The translations under genes and the position numbers were made by a program. 64,000 nt of DNA, from NCBI RefSeq assembly GCF_000426065.1, contig NZ_AUEQ01000009.1, forward strand, positions 420,057 to 484,056, read 5' to 3'. The notes beneath the pieces were generated by a model. The model worked only from the letters and a program-made list of their open reading frames with translations. It had not been told where the DNA came from and searched no databases. This DNA is from Mycobacterium sp. URHD0025. Its GTDB lineage: Bacteria; Actinomycetota; Actinomycetes; Mycobacteriales; Mycobacteriaceae. Positions 16,180 to 23,562 of this stretch are shown here, piece by piece (within the stretch, counting starts at the first letter, position 1; each line of letters opens with the position of its first letter).

Positions 16180-17556
16180 CTATCGCGGCCGGAAGCGTGT
16201 AGCCGCGAATTCCAACGGCGACAGTGGGCGGCCCCCGATTGTCGTCTCTATTCGGCCGCCGGCCATAGCCGCGAAAGCCCGGGCGGCGGACTCACTAGTC
16301 TGGCCCGCGGCATCCTGAGCAGCGGCCAGCTTGTACGCAGCCGCCAGGCGCGCTTCGTCGCTATCACCGCGCGGATGACCCGCGGTGCCATCCCAATAGC
16401 CTCCCAGAGACGCCGCTGCTGGCTGGTGGTGTGTAACCGATGCTCCCTCGGGGAACAGCGTCGCTGCGGATACCCCTGCGAGTTCCCGCCACGCCGATTG
16501 TTCCGCCGCTTGCAGCGCTCGCGTGTCGGTCGATATGGCGACCTCGATTCCGTACCTCTTGCGCAGGCTCTCGGCGACATAGGCATGTGTTTCGGGAATG
16601 CAGAGGCGAAGCACGTTGTATCGCTGCGACACGAGGTCGTTGATCGGGGCGTCGACGTGACCGGGAGCGTAGCCGAAGGTGAACGCGAAAGCGCAGTTCT
16701 TCATCGACCCATCCCCGTACACGTCTGAGCGCTCAATAGCCATCCGCAGCCCCATGACCGCAAGTGACAGCGACCGAAAGTAAGACACACCTTCGGCGCG
16801 CTCGATATACGGGCCGTCCGGCGAGGTTTCGAGTGCAACGTTCCATCCGGTCGTCGGGTTGCCGATCAGCCGCGGCGCGCTGTTCTCGTTTTCGTCGTCG
16901 ATCAGCCACAACTGCCAACCGAAGTGGTCGGGGTGAACGTCGCACACGTGCTCGGATGCCGGTAGTGCCGGTTCTCGGCGGGCATCTTCTAGGAAGCCTG
17001 TCGAGTCCACGCCGCGCAGACGCCGGCGAGCAGAGCCCTCGATCGCATCAAGATCGTCGTGTGTGATGCGCCGCAAATCCGCTGCCGTCCAGACTCCTCC
17101 AAATGACTCCGACCGCGGATACTGGGCTCGGAACTCGTTAGCGCGCCCGCCCGGCACCACCATTTCGAGGAAACGAAACCGCGTGGTCCGCATGAGATGT
17201 GAGGCGGCCGGATCAGTACCGAATCCACCGACCGCGACCCCATAAGTCAAGACCGTCAGCTCCGGCTGCCGCCGAAGCCCAGCCTCCCAGTCCATCCGCA
17301 GTATGTTCGCCAGCGATTCTCGGCGATGGCCAGGCACGTAATAGATGCCGCAATAGCAATTCTCGTACAGCGCAAAGTGATCGACGTCGGGCGGCTTGTG
17401 CGTGCAGATCGACTGCTCTGCGAAGAGCCGGCCGAACCGCGCCGGGCCACCGTGAAGCGGCGAGAAAAGTCGCGTGCCCTCATCGTGCAGATACCACCGA
17501 CGCCAGCCGAACCGGTTCGGCTCCATGTCGACCCAGTCCGTCGTGCCCTCATTCAC
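16180..17556 (-). CDS. Unknown element protein with internally duplicated domain
   Basis: 458 residues from a GTG at 17556 that overlaps the preceding stop (GTGA); an ATG at 17526 or 17595 is also possible. Two related halves are visible: NRFGWRRWYLHDEG (start) with a TYGVAVGGFGTDPAASHL block, and DHFGWQLWLIDDEN (about residue 205) with TFGYAPGHVDAPINDL, each followed by a hydrophobic strand ending in VP or IP. The last 100 residues are Ala-rich and different. I know no family for it. It follows the small terminase and a 104-residue gene in one minus-strand run, so a role in packaging or in hijacking helper capsids is conceivable but unproven. Confidence 0.65.
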   Translation of the reverse strand: MNEGTTDWVDMEPNRFGWRRWYLHDEGTRLFSPLHGGPARFGRLFAEQSICTHKPPDVDHFALYENCYCGIYYVPGHRRESLANILRMDWEAGLRRQPELTVLTYGVAVGGFGTDPAASHLMRTTRFRFLEMVVPGGRANEFRAQYPRSESFGGVWTAADLRRITHDDLDAIEGSARRRLRGVDSTGFLEDARREPALPASEHVCDVHPDHFGWQLWLIDDENENSAPRLIGNPTTGWNVALETSPDGPYIERAEGVSYFRSLSLAVMGLRMAIERSDVYGDGSMKNCAFAFTFGYAPGHVDAPINDLVSQRYNVLRLCIPETHAYVAESLRKRYGIEVAISTDTRALQAAEQSAWRELAGVSAATLFPEGASVTHHQPAAASLGGYWDGTAGHPRGDSDEARLAAAYKLAAAQDAAGQTSESAARAFAAMAGGRIETTIGGRPLSPLEFAATRFRPR

Positions 17557-17867
17557 TCGTCGATCACCGCTTCCTCGTCTGCGGGCCCGTGCCATTCGCA
17601 GAGCTCGTCACCATTGAGCCGAAACCACTTGCCGTGGTCGACGCCCCCGAACCCGAACCGGTTGGCCGGCAGACCGGCGAGCGTGAACGCCGAGAGCAGG
17701 CGATCCGTCGAGATGACAACGGGCCGGCCGCCCTTCAACGCCTCTTCGTATTCGTAGATGTGGCCGGGTATCCGCCACCGCTTCATGCCTTGGTCCCACT
17801 CTGCAACCAGTAATGCGCGGATCCCCGATATGCCGGCGATACCGGCGCGACCGTCGCGACGCGGCAT
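17553..17867 (-). CDS. Unknown 104-residue element protein
   Basis: Starts at the ATG at 17867, sharing one base with the terminase stop (TGATG), and ends in a GTGA overlap with the next gene, so all three are translationally coupled. It contains an ANRFGFGGVDHGKWFRLNGDEL segment, which echoes the NRFGW start of the neighbouring duplicated protein, and an acidic C-terminus. Function unknown. Confidence 0.6.
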   Translation of the reverse strand: MPRRDGRAGIAGISGIRALLVAEWDQGMKRWRIPGHIYEYEEALKGGRPVVISTDRLLSAFTLAGLPANRFGFGGVDHGKWFRLNGDELCEWHGPADEEAVIDE

Positions 17868-18268
17868 CAGCCACCGCCTGCGCCCCACCGCGCCAGCGCG
17901 GCAGCAGCGAACCGATTCGTTCCGCCGGCAGCCGGAGTCTTCGGTGTCTTCTCCGCGGGCAGGTCGAGGGTCAGTCGGCCGAGCGTTTGCGACTTCAACT
18001 GTGTCTGCATGCGGATCTCTGCAATCAGCGGATTCAACACTGCCTGTCCGGTGGAGCCAGTCGAGCCGATCTCCTGCGCTACGAGCTCGGCCTCAAGCGT
18101 TGCGATCCGGCCCTCGATCGCACACGCCGCTTTCAGCTGCGCCAGCTCCACAGCGTTGAGCACAATGCCGACGTCCTGGGCATCAGCGATGATCGCGCGC
18201 CACAGCTTCTTGCCGGCCTCGGCGAGATCCGCCGGCACACGCGGCGGCCACGCTGGCTTGGCTCCCAT
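17867..18268 (-). CDS. P27-family phage small terminase subunit
   Basis: 133 residues with a strong AGGAGG before the ATG. The layout PPRVPADLAEAGKKLWRAII, then LNAVELAQLKAACAIEGRIATLEAELV, GSTGSTGQAVLNPLIAEIR and a Pro/Lys-rich tail is that of P27-type small terminases: DNA-binding helical N-terminus, coiled oligomerisation helix, flexible tail. The small terminase picks DNA for packaging. No large terminase follows, unlike in a complete prophage; in known satellites a lone small terminase redirects the helper's packaging motor to satellite DNA. That role here is inference. Confidence 0.78.
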   Translation of the reverse strand: MGAKPAWPPRVPADLAEAGKKLWRAIIADAQDVGIVLNAVELAQLKAACAIEGRIATLEAELVAQEIGSTGSTGQAVLNPLIAEIRMQTQLKSQTLGRLTLDLPAEKTPKTPAAGGTNRFAAAALARWGAGGG

Positions 18269-18718
18269 GGCTACCTCCTGGGAGTCGAAAAATGGAAGTT
18301 TCGGAAAACATGCGACGCATAGGCGGGTGCTATGGCATTTCGGTGCCGGCCGGGGCCTTGGGGGTCACCCGGTACCCCCGAACGCTCGCGCCGGCGCCAA
18401 CGGTGGCGCCCAGCCGCCGTGTGAGCGACGATCGCCGCCGGTCTGGTGTGGTTCATTGGCGAGTAGAACGTGGCGCGGTGGCAGTCCTTGCGGTTCTGGC
18501 CGCCGTCGGCCGCGCGGGTAGTTGCGTGGTGGCACTTGGTGTTTCCGTTCGTTTCGGGTGCGGCCGGGTGCGCTCGGGGGTTCAGGACTTGGACGGCAAC
18601 CTGGCCGCCAAACCCCGGCGCACTCCGGCCGCGTGGTGTCACCGCGGTATGCCCAGGAGTGGCTTTCGGGTGACGGGCCGCCACGCCCGACCCCGCAGTT
18701 GATGCGTGGCGGCAGTCT
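18269..18718. other. 450-bp stretch without a confident gene
   Basis: Frames on both strands here give Pro/Arg/Gly-rich translations without family features. One possible mini-gene starts at an ATG at 18722 (ATGA overlap with the gene upstream) and ends at 18639, giving 27 basic residues; I cannot support it further. The stretch may hold the terminase promoter or a packaging (pac/cos) site, but nothing specific is seen. Confidence 0.4.
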
Positions 18719-19471
18719 TCATGCGGTGGTGTGTCCTGATTCGGCGTCGAGCAGTTCGCGTAGCGCGTCGCGGAGCATCGCGTTGCGGGTCGTCGACAGG
18801 CTTCCGCCGCTGTTAGCCTCGTGTGCCGATTCGATGGCCTCGGGCGTGATGGCCGCAGTGACGCGGCGGTAGGCATCGGCTATCCGCTCGGGGGTGTCGA
18901 TGTTCAGGCACTCACCGTCGGCGAGTTCGGCGGCTTGTTGACGGGCCGCCGCTTCGGCGGCGTCGATGGCTTCTGCGAGGTCAGTGCTGAGCTGGTGTGC
19001 CCGGGCGTTGTATGCGGCTTTCTCGCGCTGCGCGATGATGGAGTCGAGGTAGTCGGAGAATTTCACACCGATGAATCGGCGACCTACAGGGACCGTTCGG
19101 TCCCGCTGAACACCGATCTCGTTGTCGGGTAACGGGTCAACCGTGTTGAGCCTGTTCAGGTGCAGGTGGAGCGCGCCGAGCTCCGCGTCGAGACGTTGCC
19201 GCTTATCGAACGCGCCGGCGAGGGCGTCGAGGTCGAGTGGGTCGGCGGCCGCGAGCGCGTCAAGTTCCTTGCGGGCCGCGATGGCGGCGTCACGCGCGGG
19301 CTTCGGTAGTTCGCGCCAACCGCGGCGTATCTCTGCGAGCTCAACAGCGGCGCGGGTGGTTTCGCCGGCCTCGCGGATGGCGACGGCCTTGCCGGCAAGG
19401 CGGCGGTGTTCAGCCTCGGCGCCTTCGAGCGCCGCGTCAATGTCGGCCGGTGTAGCGGTCTTGGTTGCCAT
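18719..19471 (-). CDS. Ala/Glu-rich helical protein, unknown function
   Basis: 250 residues from the ATG at 19471, preceded by AAAGGAG at good spacing. Residues 1-110 and 140-190 are long Ala/Glu/Arg-rich helices with heptad character, compatible with coiled coils. The shape recalls phage scaffold-like or structural helical proteins, but no motif supports a specific call. It follows a 79-residue gene in the same direction within 2 bp. Confidence 0.7.
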   Translation of the reverse strand: MATKTATPADIDAALEGAEAEHRRLAGKAVAIREAGETTRAAVELAEIRRGWRELPKPARDAAIAARKELDALAAADPLDLDALAGAFDKRQRLDAELGALHLHLNRLNTVDPLPDNEIGVQRDRTVPVGRRFIGVKFSDYLDSIIAQREKAAYNARAHQLSTDLAEAIDAAEAAARQQAAELADGECLNIDTPERIADAYRRVTAAITPEAIESAHEANSGGSLSTTRNAMLRDALRELLDAESGHTTA

Positions 19472-19473
19472 TG

Positions 19474-19713
19474 TCAGGCTCCTTTGGGGTTGAACGTGAG
19501 GGCGACGGCTTCGTTGGCTTTGTTCGACATGTCCCACAGCTCAGCGGATTTCGAGCCAACTTCAGCGCGGCGGTGTTCGGCCGCGAGCCGGGACGCGGTG
19601 ATCGGGTCGCGTACGCCGGGTTCGATCTGTGTAGGTCGGGCTTGGGCCGACAGCGCTTGGTATTCGTCGTCGGTCATGGCTGCTAGATGCGCGAGGAGCT
19701 GTCCACGGTCCAT
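19474..19713 (-). CDS. Small unknown element protein
   Basis: 79 residues. Begins MDRGQLLAHLAAMTDDEYQA; the upstream AAAGGCG favours the ATG at 19713, but an ATG at 19677, 6 bp after the previous stop, is possible. Mostly helical and charged, no cysteines or membrane segment. It lies between an HTH protein and the coiled-coil protein in a compact minus-strand operon. Confidence 0.6.
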   Translation of the reverse strand: MDRGQLLAHLAAMTDDEYQALSAQARPTQIEPGVRDPITASRLAAEHRRAEVGSKSAELWDMSNKANEAVALTFNPKGA

Positions 19714-20111
19714 CGTTCGCCTTTCTCGTGTTCGTCGATGGCGGTCTGGTCGAGCAGCCAGCGACCGCCGACCTTGCGGCCGCCGAGCTGTTCGGCGATT
19801 CGTCTAACCTGGCGGTGTGACAGTCCGAGTCGGGTGGCCGCGTCGTCGATCGTGACCGTTGACTGTTCTCGTGGGATAGATTGCAACACTTTGGTTTTAC
19901 GGACGTCCGTCTGTCCGTTTGCGGACATAGCAGCGGTGTTGAGAGCGCAGGCAAGGGCGGTTAGTTTCGTTCCGACGGGCAGCCCGTTGTGGTGGCGTGT
20001 GCGGGCCGCGATCAGCACAGCTTGGCGTGCCGCTTCGAGCCATTCGCCTGTGAGGACCACCGCGCTGCCGGCTACTACCAAGCCCGCGCTTTTGTTGTCG
20101 GCGGAGGTCAT
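19683..20111 (-). CDS. Element DNA-binding protein with C-terminal excisionase/MerR-like HTH
   Basis: 142 residues starting at an ATG overlapping the previous stop (ATGA at 20108-20111). Residues about 85-130 form a winged helix: TIDDAATRLGLSHRQVRRIAEQLG, then GRKVGGRWLLDQTAIDEH, where the K-V-G-G-R-W-L wing is typical. The N-terminal half (LTGEWLEAARQAVLIAARTRHHNGLP) is a separate helical region common in mycobacteriophage HTH proteins. Probably a regulator of the element's own operon or part of its replication complex. Confidence 0.7.
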   Translation of the reverse strand: MTSADNKSAGLVVAGSAVVLTGEWLEAARQAVLIAARTRHHNGLPVGTKLTALACALNTAAMSANGQTDVRKTKVLQSIPREQSTVTIDDAATRLGLSHRQVRRIAEQLGGRKVGGRWLLDQTAIDEHEKGERWTVDSSSRI

Positions 20112-20539
20112 GAGGCTTCGTTGCTTTCGTGTGGGTGGTCGCATCGGCGGACTTCGTTTTCCGCGGTCTCGACCCATCCGCTTCCCTGACAGAGCTTGCA
20201 GTCGGCGCCGCGTCGCTTGAGTGCTTGGATCTCAGCGACGCGTTGATCAGCGGTGGAACGTCGAGCGAGCGCCGGCAAACGGCCTGGGTTGCGCCCGATC
20301 CAGCGCTCGTGATGTTCCCGAGCGATCTTGCATCCGGGACAACTGTCTCCTGTCCCGTAGGGCATGTGCACTTTGCAGAACTCGGGTGGTTTGGGATCCG
20401 GATCGGCACGGGATACGTCGGCGCTTTCCGCGGCGGCGACGCCGTTGATGTTCCGACCCGAGAATCGGATTGGAGAGAGAGCGCTGCCCGAGTCGAGGAA
20501 TGCTTCGACATCGACCGGTTGTGCCGGATCCGTTCGCAC
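20108..20539 (-). CDS. Zinc-binding C-terminal part of split winged-helix/zinc protein
   Basis: 143 residues if started at the GTG at 20539. It has cysteine pairs in FCKVHMPYGTGDSCPGC and CKLCQGSGW...CDH, spaced for two zinc sites. In actinophage replication-region proteins from memory, such a tail follows a winged-helix N-terminus in one polypeptide. Here the N-terminal part is in another frame (next entry). Reading upstream of the GTG, this frame continues sensibly (LRELLRERGVRTD) back to a G6 run at 20594-20599 (plus-strand C6), where it would join the other frame. So it may be the product of frameshifting, or a gene split by a mutation. Confidence 0.6.
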   Translation of the reverse strand: MRTDPAQPVDVEAFLDSGSALSPIRFSGRNINGVAAAESADVSRADPDPKPPEFCKVHMPYGTGDSCPGCKIAREHHERWIGRNPGRLPALARRSTADQRVAEIQALKRRGADCKLCQGSGWVETAENEVRRCDHPHESNEAS

Positions 20540-21029
20540 GCCTCTCTCCCGAAGTAACTCCCGAAGCGATACCCGAAGGGGGGCACTCTGCTGCCCCCCT
20601 TAATGGGTCACTGGTGACCCCACCATTCACCGCTACTGACCGCACTAAACCGATAGTGGGGTCAGCGATAGTGGGGTCACCAGCGACCCCACTATCGCCA
20701 TTCGCACGGCCCGGCTTAGATGGCATGGTCAGCCGATATTCGGTGGTTTTGCGACTGCCGCGGGACCTCGGCGCAGGCCTTGACACTGTGAGCAGCCCGT
20801 ACTTGATGGCGTCCTGCCGTGCTCGCTTAACCGTTTCGGGCGAAACTCCCAGGTCGTCGACGAGAATGCCGTTGGCGCGCCATGCGTTTCGTCCGTCACG
20901 ATCGGCCGTCGCCCCGATGTGCTCGATAACCAGGCGGCGCGCCGCCGGTATGTCCTTGCAGCAGCGCACCGCTCCAAGCCAGGCCAGTTTCGAGAACTGG
21001 CCGCCATCCTCGCTGCGTACGGTGTTCAA
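20247..21029 (-). CDS. Winged-helix DNA-binding protein, probable frameshifted gene
   Basis: Residues 1-105 form a convincing replication-initiator-type winged helix (CCKDIPAARRLVIEHIGATA, ILVDDLGVSPETVKRARQDAIKYGLL, then a basic wing). After about residue 143 the translation turns into Arg/Ser-rich nonsense while the neighbouring frame becomes sensible. The switch falls at AAGGGGGG-N10-CCCCCCTT (20576-20601). The true product is probably residues 1-143 of this frame joined to the zinc-binding frame ending at 20108. The last 98 residues of this open frame should not be trusted. Confidence 0.6.
   Translation of the reverse strand: MNTVRSEDGGQFSKLAWLGAVRCCKDIPAARRLVIEHIGATADRDGRNAWRANGILVDDLGVSPETVKRARQDAIKYGLLTVSRPAPRSRGSRKTTEYRLTMPSKPGRANGDSGVAGDPTIADPTIGLVRSVAVNGGVTSDPLRGAAECPPSGIASGVTSGERRANGSGTTGRCRSIPRLGQRSLSNPILGSEHQRRRRRGKRRRIPCRSGSQTTRVLQSAHALRDRRQLSRMQDRSGTSRALDRAQPRPFAGARSTFHR
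20576..20601. promoter_or_regulatory. Perfect GC hairpin with homopolymer runs at the frame junction
   Basis: AAGGGGGG and CCCCCCTT pair over 8 bp around a 10-base loop. Both runs are possible slippage points; skipping one base (+1) in either run joins the winged-helix frame to the zinc frame. Confidence 0.55.
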
Positions 21030-21091
21030 TGCCTGGCTTTCGGTTGAGAGCGGACTGCCTAGCGACCTGCTAGTGACTTGCTAAACACTTG

Positions 21092-21352
21092 CTAGCCTTT
21101 GTATTTCGAGGACTGGACGAGTTCCTGAATTGCGACGCACCCTGCCGGGTACACAAGCGTGGTCTCGACGCGCAGTCCCGCGATACTGCCCTGGCGCGCG
21201 CGGAAGATTCCCGAGAGCGTCGCAATCGCGATTTGCGCTTCGTCCAATGTCCAACTGTCCCGAGGATGCACGGCGAGGATGTTGTCGATGCGGCGCTGAA
21301 CGTCGCGCAATTGGCATTCGTGCATCTGCGCCTCACACGTCAACTCAGTCAT
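21092..21352 (-). CDS. Small unknown element protein
   Basis: 86 residues from the ATG at 21352, which shares a base with the stop of the excisionase-like gene (TGATG). Sequence MTELTCEAQMHECQLRDVQR then SWTLDEAQIAIATLSGIFR is mostly helical. No known motif. Its position after an excisionase-like gene and before the replication-type gene is typical of early satellite or phage operons. Confidence 0.6.
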   Translation of the reverse strand: MTELTCEAQMHECQLRDVQRRIDNILAVHPRDSWTLDEAQIAIATLSGIFRARQGSIAGLRVETTLVYPAGCVAIQELVQSSKYKG

Positions 21353-21576
21353 CACGCGAGCACTCCCCGCGCGTCGTCGGTGCGCTGGCACACGTTGGCG
21401 TCGAGGTAGGCACGAACGTCCGACCATCGGTAGAGCACACGCCTGGGGCCACATTTCACGAACTTGGGACCGGTTCCGCGGTAACGCATTTGAGCAAGTC
21501 CCGCCGTGGTGGTGCCAAGAACTGCAGCAACCTGGGCGGAGCTAGCGGTGTCGATATCGGCGGGAATCGGTGGCAT
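21352..21576 (-). CDS. Excisionase-like (AlpA/MerR-type) DNA-binding protein
   Basis: 74 residues from the ATG at 21576 (a TTG at 21579 just before it). It is a single winged-helix unit: TASSAQVAAVLGTTTAGLAQMRYRG, then GPKFVKCGPRRVLYRWSDVRAYLDAN. This G-P-x-F-x-K-x-G-x-R-x-x-Y-R pattern is the standard phage Xis/AlpA form. It is the first gene of the minus-strand operon, divergent from the repressor, so its promoter is likely under repressor control. Confidence 0.8.
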   Translation of the reverse strand: MPPIPADIDTASSAQVAAVLGTTTAGLAQMRYRGTGPKFVKCGPRRVLYRWSDVRAYLDANVCQRTDDARGVLA

Positions 21577-21608
21577 CAATTTCTCCCTGGTTGATGTAGC
21601 GATATCTC

Positions 21609-21632
21609 AAGCTACGGGTTATTTCGTAGCTT
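21609..21632. promoter_or_regulatory. Candidate repressor operator
   Basis: AAGCTACG-N8-CGTAGCTT, a perfect 8-bp inverted repeat, lies between the excisionase-like and repressor genes. A third GTAGC half-site lies at about 21595-21599, and CGTAG recurs inside the repressor's -10 region. This arrangement fits cooperative operator sites at a lysogeny switch. Confidence 0.65.
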
Positions 21633-21661
21633 CACGCACAGCGAAGCATGCCCGGGCTACC

Positions 21662-21690
21662 TTGTCAAGCAACGGAGATAGCCGTAGTAT
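21662..21690 (+). promoter_or_regulatory. Sigma-70-type promoter for leaderless repressor mRNA
   Basis: TTGTCA (21662-21667), a 17-bp spacer and TAGTAT (21685-21690). Seven bases separate the -10 from the GTG at 21698, so transcription would start at or next to the start codon, giving a leaderless mRNA. No ribosome binding site precedes the GTG. Confidence 0.7.
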
Positions 21691-21697
21691 TTTTCTC

Positions 21698-22408
21698 GTG
21701 ACGGAAGCCGAAAAGTGCCTGCCGTTGGCCGTGGTGGTCGGCCGCAACTGCCAGCGCATTCGTAAATCGCTCGGTTTGTCCCAAGACGAGCTAGCGACTT
21801 ACGCTCGCGATGCCGGGCTCAAATGGTCGACGTCACGCGTCAGCGACTTCGAGGCGGGACGGACTTCCCCGACGTTTGCGACAGTGCTGCTGGTGAGTCT
21901 GGCGCTACAACGCGCCGCTCAGGCGACGAGCGACGCCACCGAAGAGGGGTCGGACGGCAACGAAGTGCAGCTCGCCGATCTGGTAGGAACTGACGGCTGC
22001 GTGCAACTCAGCGAGGACCTGTCGCTACCCGCCAAGCATCTATCTCTAGCGTTGTCTGGTAGCGGTTGGATCCTGGACACCTGGTATGACGAGTACCAGG
22101 AGGCGATGCTGGCGCGCGAGTTCCGGCGACTAATCCCTGCCGACAGGATCAGCGCATTTAGCGGCAATTTTCAGCATTTGTCGGCGTCAGTTCTACGCCG
22201 GTCTGGACTGGCAGAAGACAGGATCGCGAAGAAGCTTGGCATATCGCGTGACGGACTTGCGGACATCTCGTCGGTGCTCTGGCAGCGTACGTTCAGTGAA
22301 GAACGTGACCGGCGCGCCGGGGATGGCGCCAACCAGCAGCGAAAAGGGCACATCGCGCGGGAGCTGCAAACCGAGCTTGAGCGGGCCCTAGCCGATGGCC
22401 GCGATTAG
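21698..22408 (+). CDS. XRE-type HTH repressor of the integrated element
   Basis: 236 residues from the leaderless GTG at 21698; the frame is open further upstream but that part crosses the promoter and operator. Residues 10-75 form a lambda/XRE helix-turn-helix: VGRNCQRIRKSLGLSQDELATYARDAG, then RVSDFEAGRTSPTFATVLLVSLAL. The C-terminal part has a second possible HTH (AEDRIAKKLGISRDGLADISSVLW). It is divergent from the excisionase-like operon and its 3' end overlaps the integrase gene by 14 bp, so repressor and integrase are co-transcribed. It probably maintains the integrated state. Confidence 0.82.
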   Translation: MTEAEKCLPLAVVVGRNCQRIRKSLGLSQDELATYARDAGLKWSTSRVSDFEAGRTSPTFATVLLVSLALQRAAQATSDATEEGSDGNEVQLADLVGTDGCVQLSEDLSLPAKHLSLALSGSGWILDTWYDEYQEAMLAREFRRLIPADRISAFSGNFQHLSASVLRRSGLAEDRIAKKLGISRDGLADISSVLWQRTFSEERDRRAGDGANQQRKGHIARELQTELERALADGRD

Positions 22409-23507
22409 CCGGTATCAGACGGCAGCAGGCGAATCCCGTTACAGGGTTCGGTATTACACGCCCGATCGGGGCGAGACACAGAAGCGCGGGTTCAAAACCA
22501 AGCGCGACGCGGAAGCGTTCGCCGCGACAGTCGAAGTGTCGAAGATGCGCGGTGAGTACGTGCGGCCGGCGCTCGGCCGTGTCCGTATCGCTGAGCTCGG
22601 GCCCGACTGGCTGACGCGCAAGCAGGGCATGGCGCCGTCCCACTACCGGATGCTCGAATCCGCTTGGCGGGTCCATGTTGCGCCACGGTGGGCGACTGTC
22701 CGCGTCGCTGATGTCGACATCCTCGCCGTCGAGGACTGGATAGCGACGATGACAGACAAAGGCTCCGGCGCAACGACAGTGCTGCGGGCACACGGCGTGT
22801 TGTCAGGCATTCTGGCCGATGCGGTAAAGGCCAAGCGGATCGCAACCAATCCCGCCCGCGGCGTCGAGAACCTACCGCGCAAAACGGCGCGCCGCCGTAT
22901 CTACTTGTCCGGTGATGACGTACACCGCCTGGCCGCCGAGTCGGGCGAGCATCGCGCCCTGGTGCTCGTGCTCGCGTATTGCGGACTGCGGTGGGGCGAG
23001 GCCATCGGCCTGCGGTGGCGGGATGTCGAGTTCCTACGCCGGCGGATCTCGGTGTCTACGAACGCTGTGCAACTCGGCGTGACGCATTCTGTCGGCCGCA
23101 CCAAGAGTCGAGAGGATCGGACTGTCCCGGTGCCGGCGTTCGTGCTGGAAGAGTTGTCGGTGCTGCGGAGGGACCGCGCCGATGATGATCTGGTGTTCGC
23201 GGGGCCGGCCGACGGATATCTTCCGCGGCCCAAGTCGACCCGCGGCTGGTTCGCCGGGGCAGTGAAACGGGCCAAGGTCCAGCCGATCACGCCGCATGAT
23301 CTGCGGCACACGTGCGCGTCACTGGCGATCTCGGCCGGCGTCAACGTGTTGGCATTGCAACGGATGCTCGGCCACAAGTCTGCGAAGGTCACTCTGGACA
23401 CCTATGCGGACCTGTTCGACGATGATTTGGACGCGGTCGCCGTCACGCTCCATGCCAAATATTCACCGGAGATTGCGGCCAAAATGCGGCCACCTTCAGC
23501 CCAGTAG
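22395..23507 (+). CDS. int: Tyrosine recombinase (phage integrase)
   Basis: 370 residues, complete. The N-terminus (RYQTAAGESRYRVRYYTPDRG) is an AP2-like arm-binding domain, residues 60-155 the core-binding helices, and the catalytic domain has R199 (CGLRWGEA), K237, H301-x-x-R304 (HDLRHT), H327 (GHKSAKVT) and Y337 (DTY). All active-site residues are present. The gene overlaps the repressor end and lies next to the tRNA-Ser that serves as attachment site, the normal arrangement for tRNA-integrating elements. It catalyses integration and, with an excisionase, excision. Confidence 0.95.
   Translation: MAAISRYQTAAGESRYRVRYYTPDRGETQKRGFKTKRDAEAFAATVEVSKMRGEYVRPALGRVRIAELGPDWLTRKQGMAPSHYRMLESAWRVHVAPRWATVRVADVDILAVEDWIATMTDKGSGATTVLRAHGVLSGILADAVKAKRIATNPARGVENLPRKTARRRIYLSGDDVHRLAAESGEHRALVLVLAYCGLRWGEAIGLRWRDVEFLRRRISVSTNAVQLGVTHSVGRTKSREDRTVPVPAFVLEELSVLRRDRADDDLVFAGPADGYLPRPKSTRGWFAGAVKRAKVQPITPHDLRHTCASLAISAGVNVLALQRMLGHKSAKVTLDTYADLFDDDLDAVAVTLHAKYSPEIAAKMRPPSAQ
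23474..23491 (+). repeat. 11-bp-period repeat near right att (possible integrase arm sites)
   Basis: TGCGGCCAAAA followed by TGCGGCC, within the last codons of the integrase gene. It matches the tandem repeats at 12964-12992 in sequence, orientation and spacing. Confidence 0.55.
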
Positions 23508-23526
23508 TCGGGGCAGCAGACAAAAA

Positions 23527-23562
23527 ATAGCCTCCGACCTGCGTTAACAGATCAGAGGCTAT
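23527..23562 (-). terminator. Element-borne terminator for tRNA-Ser(CGA)
   Basis: ATAGCCTC pairs with GAGGCTAT. On the minus strand the hairpin starts at the tRNA 3' end and is followed by TTTTTTG. It replaces the native tRNA terminator that integration moved to the far left end (12817-12854). Confidence 0.65.

Noticed and set aside
18271..18876. A 201-codon minus-strand frame over the gap before the terminase
   Set aside because: It overlaps the coiled-coil gene heavily and its translation lacks family features; an HNH nuclease, often found before terminases, was looked for and not seen.
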